From contig DXAH01000027.1 of the NCBI GenBank assembly GCA_019117105.1, forward strand, positions 1-64,000: 64,000 nt of DNA, written 5' to 3'. Positions within the stretch are counted from its first letter, which is position 1. The number at the start of each line of letters is the position of its first letter. Positions 8,249 through 17,206 of the stretch are shown here, in pieces. A program made the position numbers and the translations under genes. A model generated the notes under the pieces. It did no database searches and had not been told where the DNA came from. It saw only the letters and a list, made by a program, of their open reading frames with translations. The stretch comes from Duodenibacillus intestinigallinarum. GTDB lineage: Bacteria; Pseudomonadota; Gammaproteobacteria; Burkholderiales; Burkholderiaceae_F.

Positions 8249-8833
8249 ATGACCAAACTCACTCGTCGCAGCGCTCTCGGCCTGGCTGCAGCCGCATTGG
8301 CGTTGAGCACCACGGCGGCTCAGGCAAAGCCCGCCAAAGTTCCCGAAGGCTGGGACGGCAAGAAGATGTATGAAACGATGACCAAGGACGGTGTGGGTTT
8401 CCGCTCGCCGACGCCGGCAAGCGTCAAGAAGACGGCGCACGTCTTTTTTGACACGCAGTGCCCGGACTGCATCCGTCTGATGGATCGCATCATGCCGTTG
8501 CAGGATCGCATCGCCGTGGTCTACTACCCGATCGCGTTGCTCAACCCGCATTGCGAACCGCAGGGTGCGTTAATTCTCGGCTCCAAGGATCCGTACGCGA
8601 TGCTCATCAAGCATCACGAACATTTCCGTGACAAGGATTTCCGCGGCCTTCGCTATGAGGGTGCTGATCTGCCGTACGAACTGCGCAACAAGGTGTGGAT
8701 CAACACCAAGCTGCACCGCCGCTGTGGCTGCCGTGCTGTGCCCTACGGCGTGTATCTCAATTCCAAGGGCGAATACGTGCCGTTTGATGAAAACCTGACC
8801 ACGGACGAACTGGCCAAGATTTTCGAACTCTAA
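8249..8833 (+). CDS. Tat-exported thioredoxin-fold (DsbG/DsbC-like) protein
   Basis: The 194-residue protein has a twin-arginine signal (LTRRSALGLAAAALALS) with cleavage likely after AQA near residue 26. The mature part has a CPDC redox motif within FFDTQCPDCIRLMD and a cis-proline segment RAVPYGVYLNSKG near the C-terminus, both expected of a thiol-disulfide oxidoreductase fold. A CGC pair just before the cis-proline is an extra feature. A role in disulfide handling in the periplasm is likely. Use of the Tat route is unusual, since Dsb proteins normally go through Sec. It has a clear ribosome binding site (AAGGAG) and appears to be a single gene ending at a hairpin near 8862-8904. Confidence 0.75.
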   Translation: MTKLTRRSALGLAAAALALSTTAAQAKPAKVPEGWDGKKMYETMTKDGVGFRSPTPASVKKTAHVFFDTQCPDCIRLMDRIMPLQDRIAVVYYPIALLNPHCEPQGALILGSKDPYAMLIKHHEHFRDKDFRGLRYEGADLPYELRNKVWINTKLHRRCGCRAVPYGVYLNSKGEYVPFDENLTTDELAKIFEL

Positions 8834-8861
8834 TAGCGGTTCTTGTTGGAAAAAAGTCAAG

Positions 8862-8904
8862 CGGCGCTCGCCTGAACCAAAGGTGTTGCGCCGTTTGTGT
8901 TTTT
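8862..8904 (+). terminator. Probable terminator after the thioredoxin-fold gene
   Basis: CGGCGCTCGCCT starting at 8862 pairs imperfectly with AGGTGTTGCGCCG ending near 8893, and a T-rich tail (TTTGTGTTTTT) follows. It lies 30 bases after the stop codon at 8833 and just before the next gene's ribosome binding site. Confidence 0.5.
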
Positions 8905-8924
8905 AGCACTCAAGGAGTTGACAC

Positions 8925-9308
8925 ATGCGTTTGCGTGCTCTGATTGTCGCCGTGCTTTCGGCGTTTCTCGGATTGATGGCCGCAGCCAACGCATTCGCGG
9001 CTGACAAGCGTTTCTACGATTCGCAGGGGCGTTATCAGGGCCGACAGGATGCAAGCGGTCGATACTACGACTCCCAAGGTCGGTATCAAGGAAAGGTGGA
9101 CGCCAACGGACGTTATTACGACTCCCGGGGACGCTACCAAGGCAGGCAAGACGGCAACGGCCGTTACTATGACTCGCAAGGCCGCTACCAAGGCAAACAG
9201 GACGTTAGGGGTCGCTACTACGATTCGCAGGGACGCTACCAAGGGAGGCGCGATGCCAACGGCCGTTACTACGACTCGCAGGGCCGTTATCAGGGACGCG
9301 ATAAGTAA
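8925..9308 (+). CDS. Secreted 17-residue tandem-repeat protein, function unknown
   Basis: The 127-residue product has a Sec signal peptide ending at ANAFAA near residue 26. The mature protein is nothing but six tandem units of about 17 residues with consensus RYYDSQGRYQGRQDANG, the last one truncated to 14. At the DNA level the repeats are 51 bases long and have diverged at silent sites, so the array is selected at the protein level. The composition is very rich in Gly, Arg, Tyr, Asp and Gln with no Cys or Pro. Such a chain would be hydrophilic and could bind polysaccharide, nucleic acid or the cell surface; none of this is shown. A ribosome binding site (AAGGAG) precedes the ATG. Confidence 0.8.
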   Translation: MRLRALIVAVLSAFLGLMAAANAFAADKRFYDSQGRYQGRQDASGRYYDSQGRYQGKVDANGRYYDSRGRYQGRQDGNGRYYDSQGRYQGKQDVRGRYYDSQGRYQGRRDANGRYYDSQGRYQGRDK

Positions 9309-9323
9309 GCTCGGACGTTGCGA

Positions 9324-9812
9324 TCAGAGGCCGGCTTTTTCTTCCTCCGTCCATTCGCAATAGGGTCGCTCAGACAAGGCCGAGTTGTAGTAGCGCGTCA
9401 GATGCGTGACTTCTTGTCCGATCCAGGGCGGCAGTTGCACGGTCTCGTTTTCCGAGGCGAGTTCCACTTCAGCGAGAACCAGACCTTCGTTTTCGCCGAA
9501 GAAACGATCGATTTCCCAGATCTTGCCCGCATACGTGACCTTGGTGCGGGTCTTTTCAATGAGCGGCTTGAGCGCCAGAGTGTCGAGCAGAACGGCCGCT
9601 TCATCGGTCGGAATGGCGTACTCGAACTCGGTGCGTACAGCCCCCTCATTGCGTCCCTTGATGGTGAGGAATGCTTTATCGCCCTTGATGCGCACGCGAA
9701 CCGTGCGCTCGATGTCGCGCGACAGATAACCTTGACGGACGACTTCAGGGGTACCGAGCCGTTGCCAGTTGTCCGAGATCACTAAAAATTTGCGTTCGAT
9801 TTCCAAAGCCAT
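9324..9812 (-). CDS. CYTH-domain phosphohydrolase (inorganic triphosphatase/ThTPase-like)
   Basis: The 162-residue protein begins MALEIERKFLV, the ExExK signature that gives the CYTH fold its triphosphate-binding tunnel. Further paired basic and acidic residues follow (TVRVRIKGDKAFLTIKG, then EVELASENETV), as expected of a small stand-alone CYTH enzyme. These enzymes usually hydrolyse inorganic triphosphate or thiamine triphosphate in the cytoplasm, and a few make cAMP. The length is normal for the single-domain form. It lies 11 bases downstream of sbcC on the same strand and may be cotranscribed with it. The precise substrate is not readable. Confidence 0.9.
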   Translation of the reverse strand: MALEIERKFLVISDNWQRLGTPEVVRQGYLSRDIERTVRVRIKGDKAFLTIKGRNEGAVRTEFEYAIPTDEAAVLLDTLALKPLIEKTRTKVTYAGKIWEIDRFFGENEGLVLAEVELASENETVQLPPWIGQEVTHLTRYYNSALSERPYCEWTEEEKAGL

Positions 9813-9823
9813 TTTGGGCTCTC

Positions 9824-12800
9824 CTATTTTTTCTTTTCTTCGAGTCGTTCGACGCCCGGCCCCGACAGTTCGCTTCTGCCTCCCGAGACCGGCGTCACGT
9901 CGATCAAGGTGGCAATACGTTCGCGCACTTCGCCCACGTGAGAAATGATGCCGATCATCTTGCCTTCGCTTTGTAGCGCCGCAAGCGCATTCATGGCGTC
10001 TTCGAGCGTATCGGGGTCAAGCGAGCCGAAACCTTCGTCCAAAAAGAGCGATTCGACGCGCACGTTGCGGCTTGCCATCTCGGAGAGGCCTAGAGCAAGT
10101 GACAGACTCACCAGGAAGGATTCGCCGCCTGAAAGATTGTCCGCGCTGCGCTCGACGCCGCCTTGGAAGGTGTCGATCACGTTAAGCTTCAAAGGCTCTG
10201 TCGCGTCTTTCTTGAGAATGTAGCGTTGCGAAATCTTGGCCAAAGCTCGGTTGGCGTGATGAAGCAACGTCTCAAACGTCATCGATTGCACAAACGTGCG
10301 GTAGCGCTTGCCATCGGCCGATCCGATCAATGCGTTGAGCTGTGTCCACACGCCGAGCTTCTTTTCCTGCGATCGGATGGCTTCAAGTTTGTCGGCAAGG
10401 CGTTTTTTCTGTGCGTCGTCGGTCTCGATGAGCCCCTGCAGGCGCCCCTTGGAGGCGGAAAGATTGTTCATTGTTTCGCGCAACGCGGCAATCTCGCCGA
10501 GCAGAGCCGTTAATTCAAGCGTCGGATCGATTTTGGCAGTCAGCAGTGCGATTTTTTCCTGAGCCAGTGCGGCACTCTTGGCAAGTTCCTCCGCACGGGC
10601 GTCCAGACGAGCGTACTTTTGATGGCGACTGTTAATTTCTTCGTCCGTGAGAAGCGCCGCAAGCCACAGGGTATCGTCGGCAAAACCGGCGGCCCCACGT
10701 TCTTGAGCCCATGCCGATTGGGCCGCTAGCAGGGCGTTGGCATCAATCGCGATCTGTTTGTCGGCAGCCTCAAGCTGCCCTTTCGTGACATTGACGAGCT
10801 CTTTGAGGCGCAGTACTTCTGCCGTTCGTTTTTCGGCAAGAGCAAGCGCCGTATCGCGGCGTTTTTTCTGTGCGGCTTCTTCGGCTTCGGGCGACTTGTT
10901 GCCGAACAGCCGGACGCGCTCGGCGTGTTTGTGTGAGCGCTCTTCTTGCAATGCGGCAATGGACTTTGCCAACTCCTCGCATTTGACTTCAAAGGCTTCC
11001 TGTTGCAGGCGTTGCTCTTTCTCGGTTGTTTTCAAAACGGCCGTTTGCTGTTCGATTGCCGACAGCCGCGTACGTTTGGCTTGATACGCCTCTACTTCCG
11101 ATTGCAGGCGCATCGTCCACGTTTTGGCTTGCACGGCCGTGGTCGGAATTTTCAGTAGCCCCGTACAAACTGCGGTAAGTTGTGTCTGAGCCGAGGCCAG
11201 ACGTTGGGCGGCGTCCCGGCTTTCGGTCTCGGCGCTCAGCAAAGCCGCTTGCGCTTGGGTGCGCTTGGCTTCGCACGTCTTGGCGGTCTGCGACTGTGCT
11301 TCGAGTTGCGCTTTAGCCCTTTCAAGTGCCTTCAAAAGTTTGTTGCGCTCGTCGTCGAGCGTCACGATTTGCTTGATCCGATCGGTGAGTGCGGCGGCTT
11401 TTTCAAGAGCCTCCAGCTGTGTGGCGCGAATGTCCGAAACAGGCCTCTCTTCGATTGACCATTCGGTCGTCAGTTCGCGGATGGTCTGGGTTTCTAGCAG
11501 GAAAAGCGTTTGCAACTCATTGAGTGTCCCGCGTTCAGCCTTGATCGTACCGTCAAGTTTGGCAACTTCCCGGGCAAGCGAGGCAACGGTTGTTTGAGCG
11601 GCCTTCAAGTCCTTTCGGGTACGCTCGAGTTTGTGCGAGTCGTCCGAAAGAATCGCGGGCTGTGTTTCGGCATAAGGGTGATGCACGGCGCCGCACAGCG
11701 GGCAGGGCGAACCGTCGACAAGCTTGGCGCGTTCGTCGCTGAGACGTTCCACCAGAGAACGCATTGCGGAGGCTTGCTCCATCGCTTCCAAAGCAACAGT
11801 GAGCGATTCCGTCAGCTTGAGCTGCGTCTCGTAGTGCTGGCTGTGGGCAGCAAGGTCGGCTTCCAGTTCGAGCAAATGCTTCTTTTTAGCGTCGATTTGA
11901 CGAGATTTTTCTTCTTTTGCTGCTAAATGCTGCAAAATTTTCTCTAAAGCCGACCTCAGAGCATCGACTTGCGCTTTGAGCTGTGTCCATTCCTGCAGGG
12001 TTTTGCCAGCGGCGCTTTCGTTGCGAGCGGCCTCAACACTCGAAAGCTTTTCCTGCAACGACTGGATATGCGCTTGTGTGGGTGCCAGAGCTTGTAACGC
12101 GGTATCGGTTGCTTGCGCAGCAGCTACAAGGTCGAAATTTGCTTTTTGCAGGGCTTGTTCGCGTTTTTCGCGGTTTGCGTCGGCATCGGCAAATTGCGCC
12201 AGAGCCATTGAAATTTCGGCTTGTTTGGCAAATAGGCGAGCAGGTCGGGAGTCGGGAGCTGTTTCGGCTTTCAGCTTGGCGGCTTCTTCGGCTAGCTTTT
12301 GAATTTCCGAGAGGGCCGCTTGCGTTGCGGCACGGCTCTTATCCAGACGCGTCGCTTCGCGTGTTCTTTCGTCGGTTTTCTCGTTGATTCGCTTGGCCAG
12401 TTCGGAGAGGTTCGCGTCAATCGTACGTACGACTTGCGTGACGGGCAAAAGTGCCTCGTAATCTTTGTTGAGCTGTTCGGCAGCGGACTGAGCTTCCTGT
12501 AAAAGTCGCTGGGCCTCGGTAGCGTTTTTGTCGACGGTCACTAAAGAGTTCGATAGAGTTTCTCGCTGTTGCCTGCCGCTTTGTACGCGCGCTTGAGCAT
12601 TTTGCAGTGTCGCGTAGGAGGGCTTGATTTTGAGCGCTCTGCGGGCCACTTCCGTAGCACGTCGCTCGTCTTGCAACGCGTTGATCGTTTCTTTGACAGA
12701 AACCAGTTCCTTTTGCGTGGCGGCTAGCGTTTCAGCCGTCGTGTCACGCTCGCGCACGAGGTCGCGCATGCCCTCCTTGGTTTTGAGGGATTGCTCGACT

Positions 12801-13516
12801 TCTTCGATTCGAGTTTTGACGGAAGTTAGCTCTGAAAGGGTTTGCTGCCGTTCTTCGTCGGCCATCACACCCACACCGCGCGCTTCGGATTGCAGATCGG
12901 CAAGAGCAGTGCTTTCGGTGCGGTAGCGTTCATAGACGGCCTGCGAAATTTGCGAATAGATTTCGGTGCCGGTGATGGCTTCCAGTGCGTTGGAACGCTC
13001 GTCTTCCTTGGCTTTCAGAAAAACCGAGAAGTTGCCTTGAGCCAACAGCGCGGAGCGCGTGAATTGACTGAACGTGAGTCCCGTGATTTCTTCAATTCGC
13101 TCGCTGAAGCGCTGCTTGTATTTGCCTTCCAGAATTTCCCAGTTGTTGATCTCATCGTTCCAGCGGCTCAGCTCAATGTTGGCGCTCTGCAGGCGACCGT
13201 CGGCCTGATTGCGGGCGCGCCGTTGCGAATAAAGAGCGCGGCAGCGCACGCCTTTGGCAAGGAAGGTGACTTCGCTTTCCATGATCCCCGTGCCGCGCGT
13301 CATGGCTTCGTTGGTGCTGCCCGTCAGGTAACCCAGGCGTGGCGTACTGCCGTAAAGCGCAATGCAGATGGCGTCAAGCAGTGACGATTTGCCCGCGCCC
13401 GTAGGACCGCAGATCGCAAATAGGCCGCCTGCGGCATACGCTGGATCTTCGAAATTGATTGACCAGTTTCCCTTGAGGGAGTTGATGTTTTGGACGCGTA
13501 CCTTGAGGATTCTCAT
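9824..13516 (-). CDS. sbcC: Exonuclease subunit SbcC
   Basis: At 1230 residues this is a full-length SbcC/Rad50-type SMC-like ATPase. It has a Walker A (GPTGAGKSSLLDA) near residue 40, two long coiled-coil arms rich in Ala, Glu, Gln and Lys, and a zinc-hook CPLC motif (CPLCGAVHHP) between the arms. The C-terminal head carries an ABC signature (NLSGGESFLVSL) and a Walker B (LFLDEGFGSLD). With SbcD it cleaves DNA hairpins and processes double-strand breaks in the cytoplasm. Its start overlaps the end of sbcD by four bases, so the two are translated together, as is usual. Confidence 0.97.
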   Translation of the reverse strand: MRILKVRVQNINSLKGNWSINFEDPAYAAGGLFAICGPTGAGKSSLLDAICIALYGSTPRLGYLTGSTNEAMTRGTGIMESEVTFLAKGVRCRALYSQRRARNQADGRLQSANIELSRWNDEINNWEILEGKYKQRFSERIEEITGLTFSQFTRSALLAQGNFSVFLKAKEDERSNALEAITGTEIYSQISQAVYERYRTESTALADLQSEARGVGVMADEERQQTLSELTSVKTRIEEVEQSLKTKEGMRDLVRERDTTAETLAATQKELVSVKETINALQDERRATEVARRALKIKPSYATLQNAQARVQSGRQQRETLSNSLVTVDKNATEAQRLLQEAQSAAEQLNKDYEALLPVTQVVRTIDANLSELAKRINEKTDERTREATRLDKSRAATQAALSEIQKLAEEAAKLKAETAPDSRPARLFAKQAEISMALAQFADADANREKREQALQKANFDLVAAAQATDTALQALAPTQAHIQSLQEKLSSVEAARNESAAGKTLQEWTQLKAQVDALRSALEKILQHLAAKEEKSRQIDAKKKHLLELEADLAAHSQHYETQLKLTESLTVALEAMEQASAMRSLVERLSDERAKLVDGSPCPLCGAVHHPYAETQPAILSDDSHKLERTRKDLKAAQTTVASLAREVAKLDGTIKAERGTLNELQTLFLLETQTIRELTTEWSIEERPVSDIRATQLEALEKAAALTDRIKQIVTLDDERNKLLKALERAKAQLEAQSQTAKTCEAKRTQAQAALLSAETESRDAAQRLASAQTQLTAVCTGLLKIPTTAVQAKTWTMRLQSEVEAYQAKRTRLSAIEQQTAVLKTTEKEQRLQQEAFEVKCEELAKSIAALQEERSHKHAERVRLFGNKSPEAEEAAQKKRRDTALALAEKRTAEVLRLKELVNVTKGQLEAADKQIAIDANALLAAQSAWAQERGAAGFADDTLWLAALLTDEEINSRHQKYARLDARAEELAKSAALAQEKIALLTAKIDPTLELTALLGEIAALRETMNNLSASKGRLQGLIETDDAQKKRLADKLEAIRSQEKKLGVWTQLNALIGSADGKRYRTFVQSMTFETLLHHANRALAKISQRYILKKDATEPLKLNVIDTFQGGVERSADNLSGGESFLVSLSLALGLSEMASRNVRVESLFLDEGFGSLDPDTLEDAMNALAALQSEGKMIGIISHVGEVRERIATLIDVTPVSGGRSELSGPGVERLEEKKK

Positions 13517-14745
13517 GCTGCGACTCCTTCGTTGCGCACGACGGCGAGAATCTCGTCGTAGGCCTCAATGAGTGCTTTTTTCTGTTCGGCAGTATATGTC
13601 GTGCCGCAGGCTTCCTGCTTTTGCAGACACAGCTCAAACATTTTTTCGGGCGAGATTGCTTCGACGTCGCTCACGACGTCGTCGACGGACAATTGCGCTT
13701 CGGCAACCGTGCGGCTTACAACACGCACCAGCGTGACGACGCTCTCTTGCACGGCGTCGCGACATTTGGCAGCGAGATCCGGAGCAAAGATACCCTGGGT
13801 GTGCAGCACTTCACAGAGAACCGGCTCTTGAGCCGCAACCAGTTTGCCGAGTTCTTCGAGGACGGATGCGGCGTCTCCCGTGATCTGCACCAAGGTGTCG
13901 AAAGCGGGAATAGGGACCATACGAACCGTACACGCTTTGCCCTGCGTTTCCACGATGCAGACGCTTTTGTCGGCTCTGCGCTCGGAAAAGTCCAGTGCTA
14001 CGGGACTGCCGCTATAGCGACGCGTGTCGTCTCCGGCCAGGCGTTGCGCCTTGTGCAGGTGCCCAAGCGCCAGATAGTCAATCTCCGTCGGAAAAGTCGA
14101 GGCGGGAATGAGGCCGAGCGAACCGATGTAAAGATTGCGTTCGTCGTCGGACGGATCGCAGTCGGCGGCAAAAAGATGTCCGGTGGCGATATAGGGAATG
14201 TCGTTTTCGCCTCGCAGCTCGAGCGCGGTTTGCGTCACATGGCGATAGTGCTCTGCCGTTGCCGAGCGAATCTTTTCTTCTTTGTCCTGCTGTGTTTCGT
14301 TTTCGGTGCTTGTGCGCAGATCACGTTCGCGCAGATAGGGTACGGCCGCAACGACTGCCAGAGGAGTTCCGGCCGCATCGCGCAGCAGCACGACCTCATC
14401 GGCCGGATCGGCCGTCGCCTGCCCGACGACGATGATGTTGAGCGCTTCGAGAAGAGTGTCGGGGGCATTCAAAAGTGAAGGCGAGTCGTGATTGCCTCCG
14501 GTGACGATGACGTGACGACAGTCAGTAGACGTTGCCACAGACGCCAGAAACCGGTAGTAAGCCCGCTGCATGCGGTGAGAAGGTGTGGCATTGTCAAACA
14601 CGTCGCCCGCGATGATCAAGCAATCGATTGACTCGCAGCGGATGATTTCAGTCAGCCAGGTGAGAAATTTCTCGAAGGTTTCGTCTCGGTTGACGCCGTA
14701 GAGACTGCGGCCGAGATGCAAATCGGAAGTGTGAAGAAAACGCAT
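13513..14745 (-). CDS. sbcD: Exonuclease subunit SbcD
   Basis: The product is 410 residues if started at the ATG at 14745 (MRFLHTSDLHLGRSLYG), which matches the usual SbcD/Mre11 N-terminus; an extension to 14835 is open but has no family support. The Mn-dependent phosphoesterase motifs are all present: DLHLGR, AGDVFDN and GGNHDS, followed later by GHLHKAQR. It is the nuclease partner of SbcC, immediately downstream with a four-base overlap. The upstream ribosome binding site is weak. Confidence 0.95.
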   Translation of the reverse strand: MRFLHTSDLHLGRSLYGVNRDETFEKFLTWLTEIIRCESIDCLIIAGDVFDNATPSHRMQRAYYRFLASVATSTDCRHVIVTGGNHDSPSLLNAPDTLLEALNIIVVGQATADPADEVVLLRDAAGTPLAVVAAVPYLRERDLRTSTENETQQDKEEKIRSATAEHYRHVTQTALELRGENDIPYIATGHLFAADCDPSDDERNLYIGSLGLIPASTFPTEIDYLALGHLHKAQRLAGDDTRRYSGSPVALDFSERRADKSVCIVETQGKACTVRMVPIPAFDTLVQITGDAASVLEELGKLVAAQEPVLCEVLHTQGIFAPDLAAKCRDAVQESVVTLVRVVSRTVAEAQLSVDDVVSDVEAISPEKMFELCLQKQEACGTTYTAEQKKALIEAYDEILAVVRNEGVAA

Positions 14746-14816
14746 GAAAGTCACAAGCCGGTCGAACAATGGCAATAGCGCACTATAGCCGTCTGATGCC
14801 AGACTCGCGACTTTTT

Positions 14817-15935
14817 TTAACGTAGATTCTGCCACCAGGGGCCGGTGTCGCGAGCCGGGTTGTCAATCGCAACGACTTGCCCGATCAGTGGCGTGGAAAG
14901 CGCAACGCCAAGAGCTTTTGCATTGGCAAGTGCCGCTTCCAACGGCGCCTTCCAGGTGTGGCGGCTCAGATCGAACTTGGCGTTGTGGCACGGCATGACA
15001 AAGCGGGGATGCAATTCGGCAACGGCCGCTTTCCACGCAGGCGGCATCAGATGAATGCCGGCCCAGTCGGTGTTGTACTGGCCGTCCTCGACGATGGCAA
15101 AGTCAATGCGTCGAAAATCCGTGGCGATTTGGCGGAAATGGCGTCCGTAGCCACCGTCGCCCGAGAGGTACAACGTTACTCCGTCGAGATCCATCACAAA
15201 GCCCGCCCACAGCGTCGTATTGCGCTCGAGCGTTCGACCCGAGAAATGTTGGCTCGGCACGCAGGTGAGAGTTCCCTTGTGCGGCAGAGCGATTTTTTCG
15301 CCCCAGTCCATTTCCGTGATGCGCTCGGCTTCCCATCCCCAGTATTCGAGATGGGCTCCCACGCCGAGTGGGCAGACGACATGCGCCGTGCGATTCTTCA
15401 GGTCACGCATCGTGAGCATGTCCAGATGGTCGTAATGGTCGTGCGTGAGAATGAGCAGATCGAGCGCCGGAATGTTGCGGGGCTGATAGAGGTCGGCTCC
15501 TGCGAAAGGCTTGAAAAAGCCGCCCAATGGGAAACAGGCGTGCAGAGCGGGGTCGACGGCAATCGAGAGACCGGCAAGTTTCAGGTAAAAGCCTGAGTGT
15601 CCGAACCAAACCATCTGCCCGTCGGCTAGCGTAGAGAGATCGGTTTTGATCGAAGGAATGCGCTCAAGCGGACGACGCCCTGTCTTGTCTTCGGTGAGAA
15701 ACCGTAGCATCCCTGAAGAGCGTTCCCGATCGATCGGATCGATGACCGGCGTGAGGTTGTGAAACGTGCCGTTGCTGAAATGCGGCGACGCCTGCATACG
15801 CTCCAAGCGAGCTCCGGTCGGCTTGGCTCCCAGCGCGGAAAATGCCCGCGAACTTTCCTGAACGGCGGCGCGCAAGGGGCCTGCGGCGGCAGCGGCCAGA
15901 AAAGCGGCGGAAGTCAAAATGGTACGGCGTTGCAT
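14817..15935 (-). CDS. Metallo-beta-lactamase-fold hydrolase (RomA/UlaG-like), Tat or Sec exported
   Basis: The product is 372 residues from the ATG at 15935, where QRRTILTSAAFLAAAAAGPLR forms an export signal of Tat type. The metal site motif THDHYDHLD (HxHxDH) lies near the middle, with further ligands in CHNAKFD near the C-terminus. RomA-like family members are related to the outer-membrane-linked RomA protein and to NAPE-PLD; their substrates are mostly unknown. A longer reading from 16022 lacks a sensible signal. It lies 71 bases upstream of the sbcD start on the same strand. Confidence 0.85.
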   Translation of the reverse strand: MQRRTILTSAAFLAAAAAGPLRAAVQESSRAFSALGAKPTGARLERMQASPHFSNGTFHNLTPVIDPIDRERSSGMLRFLTEDKTGRRPLERIPSIKTDLSTLADGQMVWFGHSGFYLKLAGLSIAVDPALHACFPLGGFFKPFAGADLYQPRNIPALDLLILTHDHYDHLDMLTMRDLKNRTAHVVCPLGVGAHLEYWGWEAERITEMDWGEKIALPHKGTLTCVPSQHFSGRTLERNTTLWAGFVMDLDGVTLYLSGDGGYGRHFRQIATDFRRIDFAIVEDGQYNTDWAGIHLMPPAWKAAVAELHPRFVMPCHNAKFDLSRHTWKAPLEAALANAKALGVALSTPLIGQVVAIDNPARDTGPWWQNLR

Positions 15936-16092
15936 GTTTTTGGGATCACAACCAACAAAATCTGCTTGTCGTACTTTACCTTGTCGAGAAGCTCGAAAGC
16001 AGCCCGCAAACGGAATTTGCACGGATTGGGCAAAAAGCGGGTATTTGAGTACCTACGCTCGTTTTGCCTGTAGCGCCAAACGGATCAAGGTC

Positions 16093-16120
16093 AAAAAGCC
16101 CGGCGCCGAAGGCACCGGGC
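16093..16120 (-). terminator. Intrinsic terminator downstream of hemB
   Basis: Read on the minus strand, GCCCGGTGCC and GGCGCCGGGC form a ten-base stem with a three-base loop, followed by TTTTT. It begins about 34 bases after the hemB stop codon. Confidence 0.75.
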
Positions 16121-16153
16121 TTGGGGCTATGAGATTAGCCGTCGTGGCTTGGA

Positions 16154-17167
16154 TCAGTAGTTGTAGCCTTCCTTGAGCCAGCGGGCGACGTCAAGCGCGC
16201 AGTAGGTGAGGATGCCGTCGGCGCCGGCACGCTTGCAGCAGATCATCGATTCCATCGTGATCTTCTTTTCGTCAATGCAACCGGCAGCGGCAGCGCACTT
16301 GATCATCGCGTATTCGCCGGAGACGTGATACACAAAGGTCGGTGCCTTGAATTCGTCCTTGACGCGGCGAACCACATCGAGATACGGCATACCGGGCTTG
16401 ACCATGACCATATCGGCGCCTTCGGCCAGATCGAGACCCACTTCCCAGAGCGCTTCGTCGCTGTTGGCGGGATCCTGCTGATAAACGGCCTTGGTGGATT
16501 TGCCGAGGTTGCCCGAAGAGCCGACTGCATCGCGGAAGGGACCATAGAAGGCACTGGCGTACTTGGCCGAATAAGCCATGATGCGCGTGTGGATAAAGCC
16601 TTCTTCTTCCAACATCTTGCGGATGACGCCGATGCGGCCGTCCATCATGTCGGAGGGAGCCACAACGTCAGCGCCGGCCTGAGCCTGGGCGCGAACCTGA
16701 CGCACGAGCATTTCAATGGTTTCGTCGTTGAGGATGTAGCCCGTTTCGTCGATGAGGCCGTCCTGACCGTGTGTGGTGTAGGGGTCAAGCGCCACATCGC
16801 ACATGACGCCCAACTGCGGGTAGGCAGCCTTGATGGCCTTCACGGCACGCGGAATCAGACCGTCGGGATTGGCGGCTTCAACGCCGTCGGGAGTCTTCAG
16901 TTCATCGTCGATGTGCGGGAAAAGAGCCACCATCGGAATGCCGAGTTCAACCATTTCGCCGCAAAGCTTCAGGAGTTCGTCGATCGACAAACGGTTGACG
17001 CCGGGCATGGTGGGAACGGGCGTGACCTTGTGTTCGCCTTCCTGCACGAACACCGGCAAGATGAGGTCGTTGGGCGTGAGAACGGTTTCACGCATCAGTC
17101 GACGAGAAAAATCGTCATGGCGCATGCGGCGCATACGCACGAAAGGATACTGTCCAAGGGTCTGCAT
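16154..17167 (-). CDS. hemB: Delta-aminolevulinic acid dehydratase (porphobilinogen synthase)
   Basis: This 337-residue enzyme condenses two molecules of 5-aminolevulinate to porphobilinogen in the cytoplasm, an early step of heme synthesis. Both active-site lysines are visible, in AYSAKYASAFYGPFRDA and in the Schiff-base segment MVKPGMPYLD. The usual zinc-binding cysteine cluster is absent: the region reads CDVALDPYTTHGQDG, so this is probably the magnesium-type enzyme rather than the zinc type. The length is normal. Heme supply matters here because the window encodes several c-type cytochromes. Confidence 0.97.
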   Translation of the reverse strand: MQTLGQYPFVRMRRMRHDDFSRRLMRETVLTPNDLILPVFVQEGEHKVTPVPTMPGVNRLSIDELLKLCGEMVELGIPMVALFPHIDDELKTPDGVEAANPDGLIPRAVKAIKAAYPQLGVMCDVALDPYTTHGQDGLIDETGYILNDETIEMLVRQVRAQAQAGADVVAPSDMMDGRIGVIRKMLEEEGFIHTRIMAYSAKYASAFYGPFRDAVGSSGNLGKSTKAVYQQDPANSDEALWEVGLDLAEGADMVMVKPGMPYLDVVRRVKDEFKAPTFVYHVSGEYAMIKCAAAAGCIDEKKITMESMICCKRAGADGILTYCALDVARWLKEGYNY

Positions 17168-17206
17168 TTTTCAAAAGTCCCCGTGAAAATAAAGAATGCT
17201 GAAAGG

